From Candidatus Endomicrobiellum siamense (GTDB lineage Bacteria > Elusimicrobiota > Endomicrobiia > Endomicrobiales > Endomicrobiaceae), in the NCBI GenBank assembly GCA_031268145.1, contig JAIRXS010000025.1:1-33174 (forward strand): 33,174 nt of DNA, in the 5' to 3' direction. Shown here piece after piece: positions 26,996-33,174 of this stretch. A model generated the notes under the pieces. It saw nothing but the letters and a program-made list of their open reading frames with translations, was not told where the DNA came from and ran no database searches. Within the stretch, counting starts at the first letter, position 1, and every line of letters begins with the position of its first letter. The translations under genes and the position numbers were made by a program.

Positions 26996-27594
26996 ACACT
27001 ATTGCTTATACTTTTGAAGGAAACTTATATTTAAATATAACAAATAGATGTATGATGGCATGTCCTTATTGTATAAAACACAAATGGAAAAACATGTTTT
27101 CTGGTAATGATTTGAAGTTGACCAAGGAACCTAGCGTAAAAGAAATTATATCTTCAATTGGTGATCCTAAAAAATATAAAGAAGTAGTTTTTTGTGGTTA
27201 TGGTGATTGTTTAATTAGACCAGATGTTGTAAAAGAAGTTGCAAAATGGCTAAAAGATCAAAATGTAAAAGTAAGAATAAACACTGCAGGTCTTGCAAAT
27301 TATTATCATGGTAGAAATGTTTTAAGGGATTTAGAAGGACTAGTAGATGTTATTTCTATAAGTTTGAATGGTTCTAGTTCCATAGAACACACCTATATGA
27401 ACAAGCCAATGTTTAAAGAGAAATCCTTTGATGAGATATTAAATTTTGTTTTAGAAGCAAAAAAATATATACCAGAAGTTGTTGTAACTGCTGTAAAGTT
27501 TCCTGATTTTGACATTTCCAAAGTGGAAGAAATATCAAAAAAACTTGGCGTTAAGTTTAAGGCGCGTCCTTACTTAAACGAAAATGAAAAATAA
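26992..27594 (+). CDS. TatD-linked radical SAM protein
   Basis: 200 residues. The iron-sulfur motif CxxxCxxC is at Cys 20, 24 and 27 (CMMACPYC), followed by a radical SAM half-barrel with VVFCGYGDCLIRPD (GGEP-like region), RINTAGLAN and ISISLNGSS. This matches the uncharacterised radical SAM family recognised by its linkage to TatD. It should cleave SAM to a 5'-deoxyadenosyl radical, but the substrate is unknown. The small size leaves no auxiliary cluster or extra domain. GAGGG at 26981-26985 lies six bases upstream, and the start overlaps tatD (ATGA). It ends 11 bases into the next, frameshifted gene. Confidence 0.88.
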   Translation: MNTIAYTFEGNLYLNITNRCMMACPYCIKHKWKNMFSGNDLKLTKEPSVKEIISSIGDPKKYKEVVFCGYGDCLIRPDVVKEVAKWLKDQNVKVRINTAGLANYYHGRNVLRDLEGLVDVISISLNGSSSIEHTYMNKPMFKEKSFDEILNFVLEAKKYIPEVVVTAVKFPDFDISKVEEISKKLGVKFKARPYLNENEK

Positions 27595-27977
27595 ATCTAT
27601 TACAAAAATTTTAAACCTTTATTTTGTAGCGCTACTTTTTTTTTTTCGCTGCAAAAATTTATGATTTGTCTAAAGCAAAAAAGATTGAAGTTGTAGCAAC
27701 TGCATACTATCCTGGCGATCCTCTTGCGTGGGGCGATGGTACTGTGACAGTTTTAGGGCAAAAAATGCAAAGAGGCATAGTAGCTGTAGATTCTAAAGTT
27801 ATACCTTTAAAGACAAGACTTTTTATATCTGGGTACGGTTATGGATACACAGGGGACACAGGAACCCTTATAAAAGGAAACCGGATAGATTTAGGTGTAA
27901 ATAATGAAAAGGAAGAAAAAGAATGGATGTTTAGAAATACTACAGCATACATAGTAGAAAGCTCAACGGCTTATTAA
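27584..27977 (+). pseudogene. 3D-domain exported protein, frameshifted at an 11-T tract
   Basis: The ATG at 27584 opens a signal peptide (MKNKSITKILNLYFVALLFFF), then reads into 11 T residues and stops at 27662. Removing one T joins it exactly to the downstream frame: FFFAAKIYDLSKAKK, then a complete 3D domain with VVATAYYPGDP, the conserved Asp in VAVDSKVIPL, DTGTLIKG and NRIDLG, ending at 27977. 3D proteins resemble the catalytic core of MltA-type lytic transglycosylases and act on cell-wall glycan. In B. subtilis yabE, also a 3D protein, follows yabD (tatD) in the same way. A TTG at 27666 could start a leaderless fragment, but no ribosome site precedes it. Slippage, phase variation, true decay or sequencing error are all possible. 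Confidence 0.75.
27636..27646 (+). repeat. Homopolymeric T11 tract inside the 3D gene
   Basis: Eleven consecutive T bases fall within the signal-peptide codons. A count of ten (or thirteen) would restore the reading frame. Runs of this length are known sites of replication and transcriptional slippage. Confidence 0.9.
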
Positions 27978-27998
27978 TATTTTTTTGCCTTTATTATG

Positions 27999-28083
27999 TG
28001 CCGAAGGTGGGACTTGAACCCACACGCCGCCTAAGCGACTTGAGATTTTGAGTCTCACGTGTCTGCCATTCCACCACTTCGGC
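27999..28083 (-). tRNA. tRNA-Leu (anticodon CAA)
   Basis: On the minus strand an 85-base cloverleaf with acceptor arms GCCGAAG/CTTCGGC and discriminator A. The anticodon stem is TGAGA/TCTCA around CTCAAAA, so the anticodon is CAA (+ strand positions 28048-28050) and reads UUG. A long class II variable arm and the T arm GTGGG-TTCAAGT-CCCAC are present. CCA is not encoded. It ends 22 bases from the end of the convergent 3D gene. Confidence 0.93.
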
Positions 28084-28114
28084 TTTACAGAAGCTTGCTT
28101 TGTAAGCTATAAAT

Positions 28115-28143
28115 ATTCTATAATAAAATAGTTTATAAGTCAA
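28115..28143 (-). promoter_or_regulatory. Promoter of tRNA-Leu
   Basis: On the minus strand TTGACT (28143-28138) and TAGAAT (28120-28115) are separated by 17 bases, about 31 bases before the tRNA. On the + strand the same segment holds TATAAT (28119-28124) with TTGCTT 18 bases upstream, which could drive the divergent small gene and peptidase. The two would compete. Confidence 0.5.
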
Positions 28144-28178
28144 TTTTTTTGAGACGATGTAAGGTGGGATAACTATAA

Positions 28179-28322
28179 ATGTTTCAGAATCTGATAATAG
28201 CTACTATTGTTATTTTAGTGATAGTGTTTTTGATAAGACGTATAGTAAAAGGGAATTGCAACTGTTGTAAGAAAGATAAAAAAGATTCTAATTGCCAACG
28301 TGATTGTTTGTACAAAAAATAA
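28179..28322 (+). CDS. Small Cys-rich membrane protein (FeoB-associated type)
   Basis: 47 residues: one membrane helix (IIATIVILVIVFLI at about 6-19), a basic turn (RRIVKG), and a tail with five cysteines (CNCC, then two more). This is the plan of FeoB-associated Cys-rich membrane proteins (PF12669), which accompany ferrous iron transporters. AAGGTGGG at 28161-28168 precedes the ATG at 28179 by ten bases. No feoA or feoB is in the window, so an iron role is only a guess. Its stop lies 17 bases before the next ATG, and the AGGAGG of the peptidase begins five bases after the stop. Confidence 0.6.
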   Translation: MFQNLIIATIVILVIVFLIRRIVKGNCNCCKKDKKDSNCQRDCLYKK

Positions 28323-28339
28323 TTGCAGGAGGCGTATTT

Positions 28340-30076
28340 ATGAAGCGTTTTTTTTCGTCTTGCTTGTTGTTGTTTTTCATGTTTAATTTGTATTCAGCTA
28401 CTTTTGTAGAGGCTTGTACAACAATGATTGTTACAAAAGGTGCAAGTAGAGATGGAAGTACCTTCGTGGCTCATAGTGACGATGATGATTTAGCAGATCA
28501 AAGTATTGTTTATGTCCCTGCAAAAGATTGGCCGGAAAATTCTAAAAGACCTGTTCATGGTAGTGCTGTAGCAGTCAAAGAACTTCCAAAATTTAACGAT
28601 TTTTATATTCCTCGCCTTGTAGATCCATCAAGATCTCCAGATTATGCAAATTCTGAGCATAAGAAATCAATCCCTTTAGGTTATATTCCTCAAGTCTCTC
28701 ATACATATGCGTATTTAGATGGCAATTACGGTATAGTAAACGAGTATGGTCTTATGTTTGGAGAGTGTACAAATGGCGCAAAAGTTACAAATGAGCCTGA
28801 AGAAGGAAAACGCATATTTTATTCTGCAGAACTTTCTAGGGTAGCACTTGAGCGTTGCCGTACAGCAAGAGAAGCGATACAACTTATAGGGAAACTCATA
28901 GAAACTTATGGATACTATGGTACAGGAGAAACACTCCCTGTTGCAGATTCTCAAGAAGCTTGGGTAATAGAAATGGCCCCTTCTCCTGAAGGAACGGGCG
29001 GTCTTTGGGTAGCTCAGCGTGTGCCTGATGGGGAATTTTTTATTGCCGCTAACGAATTTAGAATAAGAGATATAATTCCGGGAAATCCTGACCAAATATA
29101 TGGTAGAACTCTTTTTGATGTTGTAGAACGTACTGGTATTCGCAGTCCTAAAGATAAAAAAAAGCCGATGGATTGGTTAACAACTGTAAGTAAGGGAGAA
29201 TATAGTCATCCATACTATTCTTTACGTAGAGTTTGGAGAGCTTTTTCTTTAGTAGCTCCTTCGTTAAAGTTGTCACCTTGGGTTAAAGACGGTACCACTA
29301 GAGATTATCCATTTTCAATCAGGCCAGATGCAAAAGTAGATATTTCTGACATAAAAAAAATTTACCGTGATCACTATGAAGGTACAGAATTTGATTTAAC
29401 AAAAGGTATTGCAGCTGGTCCGTTTGGATGTCCTAATAGATATTTAGGTCCTAAAGATCTTAGCGGCGATGTAGGAGATCCAAACATTAAACTTGAAGGT
29501 GCTTGGGAAAGACCCATATCTATGTTCTATACTGGATATGTTTTTGTTAATCAACTAAAAGCGGACAATCCGTTTCCTTTAAACGTAATTTCTTGGATAG
29601 CGTTGGATACTCCAGCGGAATCTGTTTTTGTGCCGCTTGCTGTTGCTAAAACGCCAAGGTCCTATGTGAATGCTAACCCTGAAAAATATGCCCCTGACTC
29701 TGCATGGTGGACTTATAATTTAGTGAGCGAGTATTCAAATGTTAAGTATAGTTATATGATAAAAGATATACAAAATAGAGCTTTAAAACATGAAGATAAT
29801 TCTGAAAAACTAATAGAGAATTTAACTTATGAGTTGGAAAGCCTCTCAAGAACCAATAGTAAAAAAGCTTTAGACGAGTTTTCAAAAGCTTTAAATCAAA
29901 ATGCAGAAAAGATTCGTAAAGATTGGCAAAACTTCTTTATTGAACTTTATGTTAAATATAATCAAGGGTTTATAAATTATCCAGACAAAATGGCTCAAAA
30001 AGTTGGCTATAGTCAGGATTGGTTAAAATATACAAACTACAAACAAGGGCCTACAACGTATAAAAAAAATAAATAA
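28340..30076 (+). CDS. Secreted C69-family dipeptidase (Ntn hydrolase)
   Basis: 578 residues. The signal peptide is 1-25, and the first residue after it is Cys 26 in CTTMIVTKGAS. In family C69 (PepD/DipA type) that Cys becomes the N-terminal nucleophile after processing. Downstream family features are FVAHSDDDDLADQ, YAYLDGNYGIVNEYGLMFGECTNGAK, LSRVALERCRTAREAI, QEAWVIEMAPS and the long C-terminal part with GPFGCPNRY. It would split dipeptides in the periplasm or at the surface. AGGAGG at 28327-28332 fixes the ATG at 28340; an upstream in-frame start at 28304 lies inside the previous gene. VEAC is a poor lipobox, so a soluble enzyme is more likely than a lipoprotein. Confidence 0.9.
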   Translation: MKRFFSSCLLLFFMFNLYSATFVEACTTMIVTKGASRDGSTFVAHSDDDDLADQSIVYVPAKDWPENSKRPVHGSAVAVKELPKFNDFYIPRLVDPSRSPDYANSEHKKSIPLGYIPQVSHTYAYLDGNYGIVNEYGLMFGECTNGAKVTNEPEEGKRIFYSAELSRVALERCRTAREAIQLIGKLIETYGYYGTGETLPVADSQEAWVIEMAPSPEGTGGLWVAQRVPDGEFFIAANEFRIRDIIPGNPDQIYGRTLFDVVERTGIRSPKDKKKPMDWLTTVSKGEYSHPYYSLRRVWRAFSLVAPSLKLSPWVKDGTTRDYPFSIRPDAKVDISDIKKIYRDHYEGTEFDLTKGIAAGPFGCPNRYLGPKDLSGDVGDPNIKLEGAWERPISMFYTGYVFVNQLKADNPFPLNVISWIALDTPAESVFVPLAVAKTPRSYVNANPEKYAPDSAWWTYNLVSEYSNVKYSYMIKDIQNRALKHEDNSEKLIENLTYELESLSRTNSKKALDEFSKALNQNAEKIRKDWQNFFIELYVKYNQGFINYPDKMAQKVGYSQDWLKYTNYKQGPTTYKKNK

Positions 30077-30097
30077 AAAAAAGAGAACTAATAAACA

Positions 30098-31222
30098 ATG
30101 ACTACAATTATAAGAAAAATATTTTTAGCTTTGTTTGTGGCTATAATGTTGTTATGCCAAAATATTTTTGCAGATAGCATAAGTGAAAACAACATTTTTT
30201 CTAGTTTAGGATTAGTTGTCAATGGATACCTAGATTTTGTTTTACAAGGTAGCCCTCGTTGTAATGTAAGTGATAAAAAAGGAGGAGTATTTGACGGAGC
30301 TTTTTTAGGTGCAATATATATTACAAAGCAGATTGCTGAAGATTCTTTAATACGTACACATTTTAGAGTGACAAAAGGTATTGGCATAAATAATAAGTTT
30401 GATTTGTTCAGTTCTTTAGACGCTAATGTAGGTATAATAGATCACCCAACAAATGGTTTTCCTGAATTGGTTGAAGTACTTTGGGAACAAAATTTATTTG
30501 ATAAGAAACTGACAATAGATTTTGGTAGATTAAACCCTACTCTTTATTTTGACGTAAATAAAATAGCAAATGATGGTACTTGTCAGTTTTTAGCGTCAAT
30601 GTTTGGAAACAATGCTGCTGTACCATTTCCTAATAATACGTTAGGACTAAGAGCAAAATATTCTGTTTGTGATTCTTTAGAGTTAAACTACGCATACTTT
30701 AACAGAGATGATGGTGTGTGGTCTGACATTGGAAAAAACAATACTAACTTTGCTGAAGTTACTTATAAACTTTATAATAATGGTAATTATCGATTTCTTG
30801 TGTGGAAAGATCTCCAAAGAGAATATGCACAAGGGATTGGCTTTAATTTAGATCAAGGGTTGAGTAGAAATATAGTATTGTTTACTAGGTTAGGATACCA
30901 AAACGCCAATAGTCCTTATATTCTTAAAAGTACATATTGCAACAAATCTTGGAGCGTAGGATTTCAATTTAATGGCAATATGTGGAGCAGGCTAAAAGAT
31001 ACATTAGGTATCGCAGTGGGGCAAAATTTTGTAGAAAAGCTTGCGAGTAAAACTGCTGAGACGCAAGCTGAAATTTATTACAAATATGTGCCCAGTGGTT
31101 GCTTCGCATTAAGTCCTATTTTTCAATATGTAGATTGTCCTTACTCAGGTATCATAGATGGTCAATCGACAACGGCAAAGAATATTTTTACGCTAGGTGT
31201 TAGAACAAATATAACATTTTAA
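30098..31222 (+). CDS. Outer-membrane porin, OprB-like (carbohydrate-selective type)
   Basis: 374 residues. A signal peptide (1-25, ending IFADS) is followed by alternating amphipathic strands typical of a beta barrel and a C-terminal strand ending NITF with the terminal Phe recognised by BamA. The segment GRLNPTLYFDVNKIANDGTCQFL with AVPFPNNTLGLRAKY matches the OprB family pattern (GxxxxTxYFDxNxxANDxTxQFL). OprB porins admit sugars, but substrate preference is not readable here. Five scattered Cys are unusual for a porin. It follows the peptidase by 21 bases and is probably cotranscribed, suggesting an uptake set at the outer membrane. Confidence 0.78.
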   Translation: MTTIIRKIFLALFVAIMLLCQNIFADSISENNIFSSLGLVVNGYLDFVLQGSPRCNVSDKKGGVFDGAFLGAIYITKQIAEDSLIRTHFRVTKGIGINNKFDLFSSLDANVGIIDHPTNGFPELVEVLWEQNLFDKKLTIDFGRLNPTLYFDVNKIANDGTCQFLASMFGNNAAVPFPNNTLGLRAKYSVCDSLELNYAYFNRDDGVWSDIGKNNTNFAEVTYKLYNNGNYRFLVWKDLQREYAQGIGFNLDQGLSRNIVLFTRLGYQNANSPYILKSTYCNKSWSVGFQFNGNMWSRLKDTLGIAVGQNFVEKLASKTAETQAEIYYKYVPSGCFALSPIFQYVDCPYSGIIDGQSTTAKNIFTLGVRTNITF

Positions 31223-31243
31223 AATTTAAAAATTGGCGTAAAC

Positions 31244-31314
31244 TGGAGCTAGCGGGAATTGAACCCGCATTTTATCGTTGCGAACGATACGTTCTCCCGT
31301 TTAACTATAGCCCC
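31244..31314 (-). tRNA. tRNA-Ala (anticodon CGC)
   Basis: On the minus strand a 71-base cloverleaf with acceptor GGGGCTA/TAGCTCC, including the G3-U70 pair that is the alanine identity element, and discriminator A. The anticodon stem is TATCG/CGATA around TTCGCAA, giving anticodon CGC (+ strand 31280-31282). The T arm is GCGGG-TTCAATT-CCCGC. CCA is not encoded. The variable loop is only four bases. The anticodon reads GCG, a codon expected to be rare in so AT-rich a genome. Confidence 0.9.
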
Positions 31315-31327
31315 ATAAGGTGAAATG

Positions 31328-31357
31328 ATTATAGCAATATTTTTACAGTCAACTCAA
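31328..31357 (-). promoter_or_regulatory. Promoter of tRNA-Ala
   Basis: On the minus strand TTGAGT (31357-31352) and a perfect TATAAT (31333-31328) are 18 bases apart, and the -10 box lies 13 bases from the tRNA. A TTGACT five bases closer would leave only 13 bases between the boxes. Confidence 0.55.
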
Positions 31358-31392
31358 ATGATTTTTGAATACTAAATTGTTAGGAGGTTAAT

Positions 31393-32694
31393 ATGCATGA
31401 GATTACAAAATCGTTTTCAAGAGTTTTTTTTGTGTTCATGTCATTATTTATAGTAAGCAGTGTAGCGTATAGTGTCCAAAAAAGGAATAATGTACAACGA
31501 ATACAACAGCAACCTGTCACTAATGAACTTATCAAAATTTTAGAGAAAAATCCTGAAGTTAAAGATTTATTAGTTAAATCTATAGAATCTGCTAAGAAGA
31601 TGAACCATGACATAAAAAGTAATCCAGCACAAACATTAGAAGATTGGTACACATACATAGATTGGTCTTTAAGGGCAATGCCCTGGAAAGATTTGCGTAA
31701 AGAGTATTTCCCTAGTGTTTTTGAAGGCCTTGATCAAGGATTAGATTATTTTTATTTTATTTTAGATCAGCCATTGGATGAGTTAAAAGGCAAAGGTCTC
31801 TATTATAATAGTTTGCAATATTATGAGCCTATACGTTCTTGGGTAATCAAATATGTAAAAGCATATGGAGCACATCTTAATACTAAAGAATCATGGAATT
31901 TAGACTATTATGATGCAATATATAACGATCCTCATTTTGGTTTTAAAGATCATGACTGGTATGAGGATCCAGATAATTGGCGTACATTTAACGATTTTTT
32001 TTCAAGGCATTTAAAGTCACCAAGTGCACGTCCAATTGCAGATAAGAATGATGATTCTGTAGTAGTGTCTCCTGCGGACTCTGTTCCTGAAGGAGTTTGG
32101 CGTATAGATATGAATGCCAACATTGTGCAAAAACAAGGCGTTAAAATTAAAGGTAGTGTATATTACTATATTCCGAAACTGTTAGGTGAAGAAGAAGATA
32201 GCCCTTATAGAGAAACGTTTGATGGAGGTTATTTAACACACACTTTTCTTAATGTTTATGATTATCATAGGTTTCATTTTCCAGTTAGTGGAGTAGTAAG
32301 GGAAGTTCGTATAATAAGTCAAGATACTGCAGCTGGTGGAGTTACAACTTGGGATCCAAAATTAAAGAAATATATTCTTGACAGTCGTGTTCCAGGATGG
32401 CAATCAACAGAAACCAGAGGCCTTGTTATTTTAGAAACAAAAGATTATGGGGTTGTTGCTCTACTTCCTGTTGGGATGTCTCAAGTTAGTTCAGTTAAAT
32501 TTGAAGATAACATTAAGGTAGGAAAATATTTTTCCAAAGGTGATCCATTAGGGTGTTTTTTATTTGGGGGTTCGGATTTTATTATGCTTTTTCAAAAGAA
32601 TTCTGGTTTTAAAATGACTGCTCCAGAAGGGAAAAAAGGTATATATAAACATATTTTGATGGGAGAAAAGTACGGCGTATTAAATAAAAAATAA
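31393..32694 (+). CDS. Exported phosphatidylserine decarboxylase-like (PSD/PsiD-type) protein
   Basis: 433 residues. An N-terminal signal peptide or anchor (about 9-27) precedes a helical region (NPEVKDLLVKSI, EDWYTYIDWSLRAMPW) like the PSD-associated domain found before PsiD-type decarboxylases. The catalytic domain keeps Asp 229 in VSPADS, His 292 and His 295 in YDYHRFHFPVSG, and Gly 393-Ser 394 in LFGGSDFIMLF, the position where PSD enzymes cleave themselves to make the pyruvoyl group. Known PSDs work at the inner membrane on phosphatidylserine; PsiD relatives decarboxylate amino acids. Export to the periplasm would be unusual. AGGAGG lies five bases before the ATG. It is monocistronic, with a strong terminator after it. 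Confidence 0.85.
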   Translation: MHEITKSFSRVFFVFMSLFIVSSVAYSVQKRNNVQRIQQQPVTNELIKILEKNPEVKDLLVKSIESAKKMNHDIKSNPAQTLEDWYTYIDWSLRAMPWKDLRKEYFPSVFEGLDQGLDYFYFILDQPLDELKGKGLYYNSLQYYEPIRSWVIKYVKAYGAHLNTKESWNLDYYDAIYNDPHFGFKDHDWYEDPDNWRTFNDFFSRHLKSPSARPIADKNDDSVVVSPADSVPEGVWRIDMNANIVQKQGVKIKGSVYYYIPKLLGEEEDSPYRETFDGGYLTHTFLNVYDYHRFHFPVSGVVREVRIISQDTAAGGVTTWDPKLKKYILDSRVPGWQSTETRGLVILETKDYGVVALLPVGMSQVSSVKFEDNIKVGKYFSKGDPLGCFLFGGSDFIMLFQKNSGFKMTAPEGKKGIYKHILMGEKYGVLNKK

Positions 32695-32720
32695 AATACC
32701 TTGAGTATCTTGTATCATCA

Positions 32721-32767
32721 AAAGAGGAACTGCTACATAATTGTATAGCAGCTCCTCTTTGTTTTTT
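32721..32767 (+). terminator. Rho-independent terminator after the PSD-like gene
   Basis: A 15-position stem (AAAGAGGAACTGCTA at 32721-32735 with TAGCAGCTCCTCTTT at 32746-32760, one mismatch) and a ten-base loop are followed by GTTTTTT. It is the clearest terminator in the window and lies 26 bases after the stop. The reverse strand lacks a good T-run, but the hairpin may still help stop transcription of the convergent gene. Confidence 0.9.
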
Positions 32768-32793
32768 AGTTTTTTAAATATATCTTACATTTT

Positions 32794-33174
32794 CTAAATT
32801 TTATAGGAGAACTTAAGCAAGCCAGACATGGAGTTGCCAGCCTTACCATCAGAATACTTAACAGAAAGGTCAATACCAACATTTTTGTAAGAAGTGTTAA
32901 ACCCAGCTTCAATAAGTCCTCTACCTCCACCAAGCTCAGGGGTATCAACAGACTGATTGCTTATAGTAGCTTTAATTTTGTTAGTAGGTTCATATTCAAA
33001 TCCGCTACCAAGATAGGTACTGAGCAATCCCTCATTACCATTTAAATGTATCTTGGCTCCAATCTTAATTTTGCTAATAGATTCATTCTCAAAAGAAACA
33101 GATTGATTTTCAGGTAAAGAAACATCTTTAGCAGAAAGAGTAGAAAAGAAGTATTTTCCAGAGAAGTCTAAAGC
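32794..33174 (-). CDS. Outer-membrane beta-barrel (autotransporter-like) protein, C-terminal part
   Basis: The frame enters from the right edge and ends at 32794; 126 residues are visible. They form alternating strands: KIKIGAKIHLNGNEGLLSTYLG, then RGLIEAGFNTSYKNVGIDLSVKYSDG and the closing strand SGLLKFSYKI. This is the usual ending of autotransporter beta-barrel domains (xGxxxxxGxKxxF/YxxF type), though the last residue is Ile rather than Phe. The passenger and the start lie outside the window. It converges on the PSD-like gene across the terminator. Whether it is a true autotransporter or another barrel cannot be decided from this piece. Confidence 0.7.
   Translation of the reverse strand, partial: ALDFSGKYFFSTLSAKDVSLPENQSVSFENESISKIKIGAKIHLNGNEGLLSTYLGSGFEYEPTNKIKATISNQSVDTPELGGGRGLIEAGFNTSYKNVGIDLSVKYSDGKAGNSMSGLLKFSYKI

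Noticed and set aside
28715-29095. 126-codon minus-strand frame inside the C69 peptidase gene
   Set aside because: It lies opposite a strongly conserved coding region and shows no family features.
1-33174. CRISPR arrays, insertion sequences, prophage genes or riboswitches
   Set aside because: Reading both strands I saw no regularly spaced repeats, transposase or integrase motifs, phage structural genes or recognisable aptamer cores.

Overview
This is an AT-rich, gene-dense bacterial segment from a diderm (Gram-negative-type) organism. The envelope evidence is an LptE-like lipoprotein, an OprB-like porin ending in Phe and the tail of an autotransporter-like barrel. Isoprenoids are made from DXP (dxs plus a type-II prenyl synthase). 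Gene content, low G+C, decayed fragments between intact operons, a DUF4143 ATPase, and a secreted C69 peptidase beside a PSD-like enzyme would fit an Elusimicrobiota/Endomicrobium-like, possibly gut- or host-associated bacterium. That taxonomic guess is inference, because no rRNA lies in the window.

Layout: 1-2259, the end of an ABC ATPase and a MacB-type exporter. 2294-4091, a DUF4143 AAA ATPase with its own strong sigma70-type promoter, then a 457-base gene-poor spacer holding two hairpins and a 30-codon relic of an AbiEi-type antitoxin. 4092-9050, xseA-xseB-ispA-dxs-tlyA, tightly packed (the same order as in Bacillus). 9094-13145, leuS-lptE-holA (the same order as in E. coli). 13305-20821, a seven-gene moxR/bat (aerotolerance-type) operon: MoxR, DUF58, a DUF4381-like protein, BatA, BatB, a TPR BatC-like protein and BatD. 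20831-22072 (minus), an M48/Ste24 membrane protease whose promoter overlaps a divergent one. 22262-27977, tmk-holB-ricT(PSP1)-metG-tatD-TatD-linked radical SAM-3D-domain gene, strongly reminiscent of the B. subtilis tmk-holB-yaaT-metS-yabD-yabE neighbourhood. 27999-31314, two minus-strand tRNAs (Leu-CAA and Ala-CGC) bracketing a small Cys-rich membrane protein, a secreted C69 peptidase and an OprB-like porin. 31393-32694, an exported phosphatidylserine-decarboxylase-like protein closed by a clear terminator. 32794-33174 (minus), the C-terminal end of a beta-barrel protein.

Most of the window is ordinary housekeeping arranged in overlapping, translationally coupled operons. The parts that deserve attention are these: an 11-T homopolymer that throws the 3D-domain gene out of frame by exactly one base; the extracytoplasmic PSD/PsiD-like decarboxylase with an intact pyruvoyl Gly-Ser; the TatD-radical SAM-3D module; the decayed antitoxin and long hairpins at 3.7-4.0 kb; and the tRNA-flanked set of envelope genes. 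I did not find a CRISPR array, insertion sequence, prophage or obvious defence island.
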